Of a stretch of 7,329 bases of DNA, positions 7,011-7,329 are shown one piece after another; within the stretch, counting starts at the first letter, position 1, and each line of letters opens with the position of its first letter. A program made the position numbers and the translations under genes. The notes beneath the pieces are model-generated. The model saw only the letters and a list, made by a program, of their open reading frames with translations, was not told where the DNA came from and did no database searches. Location of the stretch: the NCBI GenBank assembly GCA_946479395.1, contig CAMLFV010000133.1, positions 1-7,329 of the forward strand, written 5' to 3'. The DNA comes from an uncultured Flavobacterium sp. GTDB lineage: Bacteria > Bacteroidota > Bacteroidia > Flavobacteriales > Flavobacteriaceae.

Positions 7011-7064
7011 GGTAAAGTGGTTTTATACAACTATTAAATTTAATGTAACAAAAAGATATTTGTG

Positions 7065-7072
7065 TATATTTG
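7065..7072 (+). promoter_or_regulatory. Candidate Bacteroidetes -7 promoter element (TATATTTG) for the cyclase-like gene
   Basis: TATATTTG exactly matches the Bacteroidetes sigma-A -7 consensus TAnnTTTG and lies 30 nt before the ATG at 7103, leaving a plausible leader of about 25 nt. No clear TTG -33 element is found at the usual spacing. An alternative sigma70-style pair also exists: TTGTGT at 7060-7065 and TATAAT at 7082-7087, 16 nt apart. Either would drive the rightward gene. Confidence 0.5.
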
Positions 7073-7102
7073 AGAGTCACCTATAATGTAAAACATATTT
7101 TC

Positions 7103-7329
7103 ATGAATAAAATTTCAACTTTTAAGAATAAAGGTTCTTACCCTGAACAAGCAATAGTTATGATTTTTGATTTGGAAGGATTTTCCAAATTTTTTAGTCA
7201 ACCTGATGTTCAAGACTATGTACCTAAATATCTTAATATAATTTTAGAAGCTATAAACATTGTTTTAAATGGAGGAAGTCCTTATTGGCTTGAAGGAGAC
7301 GAAGTATATGAAGAATATAAACCATTGCC
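7103..7329 (+). CDS. Class III nucleotide cyclase-like protein, N-terminal fragment (3' end outside window)
   Basis: An ATG at 7103-7105 opens a frame with no stop to the window end: 75 complete codons plus a partial Pro codon. After a short N-terminus, VMIFDLEGFSKFF (residues 19-31) is the hallmark first strand and metal-binding site of class III adenylate/guanylate cyclase domains (FxDxxGF[ST]), with Asp23 as the likely metal ligand. A helix follows (QPDVQDYVPKYLN, 33-45), then GGSPYWLEGDEVYEEY (57-72). Asp66 is 43 residues after Asp23, about the spacing of the two catalytic Asp in canonical class III enzymes, though the true second Asp may lie past the window edge. The absence of a signal peptide suggests a cytosolic protein. 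It is divergent from pstS and its G+C is low (about 29% by hand count). It could be a signalling cyclase or a Pycsar (PycC-type) defence cyclase; product and activity cannot be settled from this fragment. Confidence 0.7.
   Translation, partial: MNKISTFKNKGSYPEQAIVMIFDLEGFSKFFSQPDVQDYVPKYLNIILEAINIVLNGGSPYWLEGDEVYEEYKPL

Noticed and set aside
1..7329. CRISPR array, tRNA or rRNA gene, complete insertion sequence.
   Set aside because: No regularly spaced long direct repeats, no cloverleaf or rRNA-like stretch and no transposase frame were found on either strand by eye.

Overview
The window looks like chromosomal DNA from a low-GC Flavobacteriaceae-type Bacteroidetes. This rests on the AT-rich codon use, the Bacteroidetes-style YfhO protein and GT4 glycosyltransferase, a short lipoprotein PstS, a TAnnTTTG promoter element and a TCGAG/CTCGA palindromic repeat of a kind I associate with flavobacterial genomes. 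The genus cannot be fixed from the sequence alone.

Layout. (1) Positions 1-3294, plus strand: a tightly packed envelope cluster. It holds the C-terminal part of a YfhO-like multi-pass membrane protein (5' end outside the window), a crcB/fluc fluoride channel whose ATG overlaps the yfhO stop by one base, and a GT-B/GT4 glycosyltransferase starting 5 nt later. A strong hairpin at 3300-3329 closes the cluster. (2) Positions 3330-3529: a gene-free 200 nt carrying an imperfect palindromic, REP-like repeat at about 3417-3494. (3) Positions 3530-6844, minus strand: a complete high-affinity phosphate ABC importer in transcription order pstS-pstC-pstA-pstB. The genes are 1 nt apart (S/C) or overlap by 11 nt (C/A and A/B). 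No phoU follows pstB and no phoR/phoB is present. (4) Positions 6845-7102: a 258-nt divergent control region with TGT-type half-sites in an 11-bp phase (Pho-box-like), two inverted repeats, and a TATATTTG promoter element facing right. (5) Positions 7103-7329, plus strand: the first 75 complete codons of a gene cut by the window edge. It encodes the start of a class III nucleotide cyclase-like domain (FDLEGFS metal-site motif).

How the parts work together. PstS captures phosphate at the cell surface or in the periplasm, PstC/PstA form the inner-membrane channel and PstB supplies ATP hydrolysis. YfhO and the glycosyltransferase probably act on cell-envelope glycans, with CrcB as a co-transcribed fluoride exporter. 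The most intriguing element is the truncated cyclase-like gene. It could be a signalling cyclase or the cyclase of a Pycsar-type anti-phage system, but the effector or partner gene that would decide this lies outside the window.
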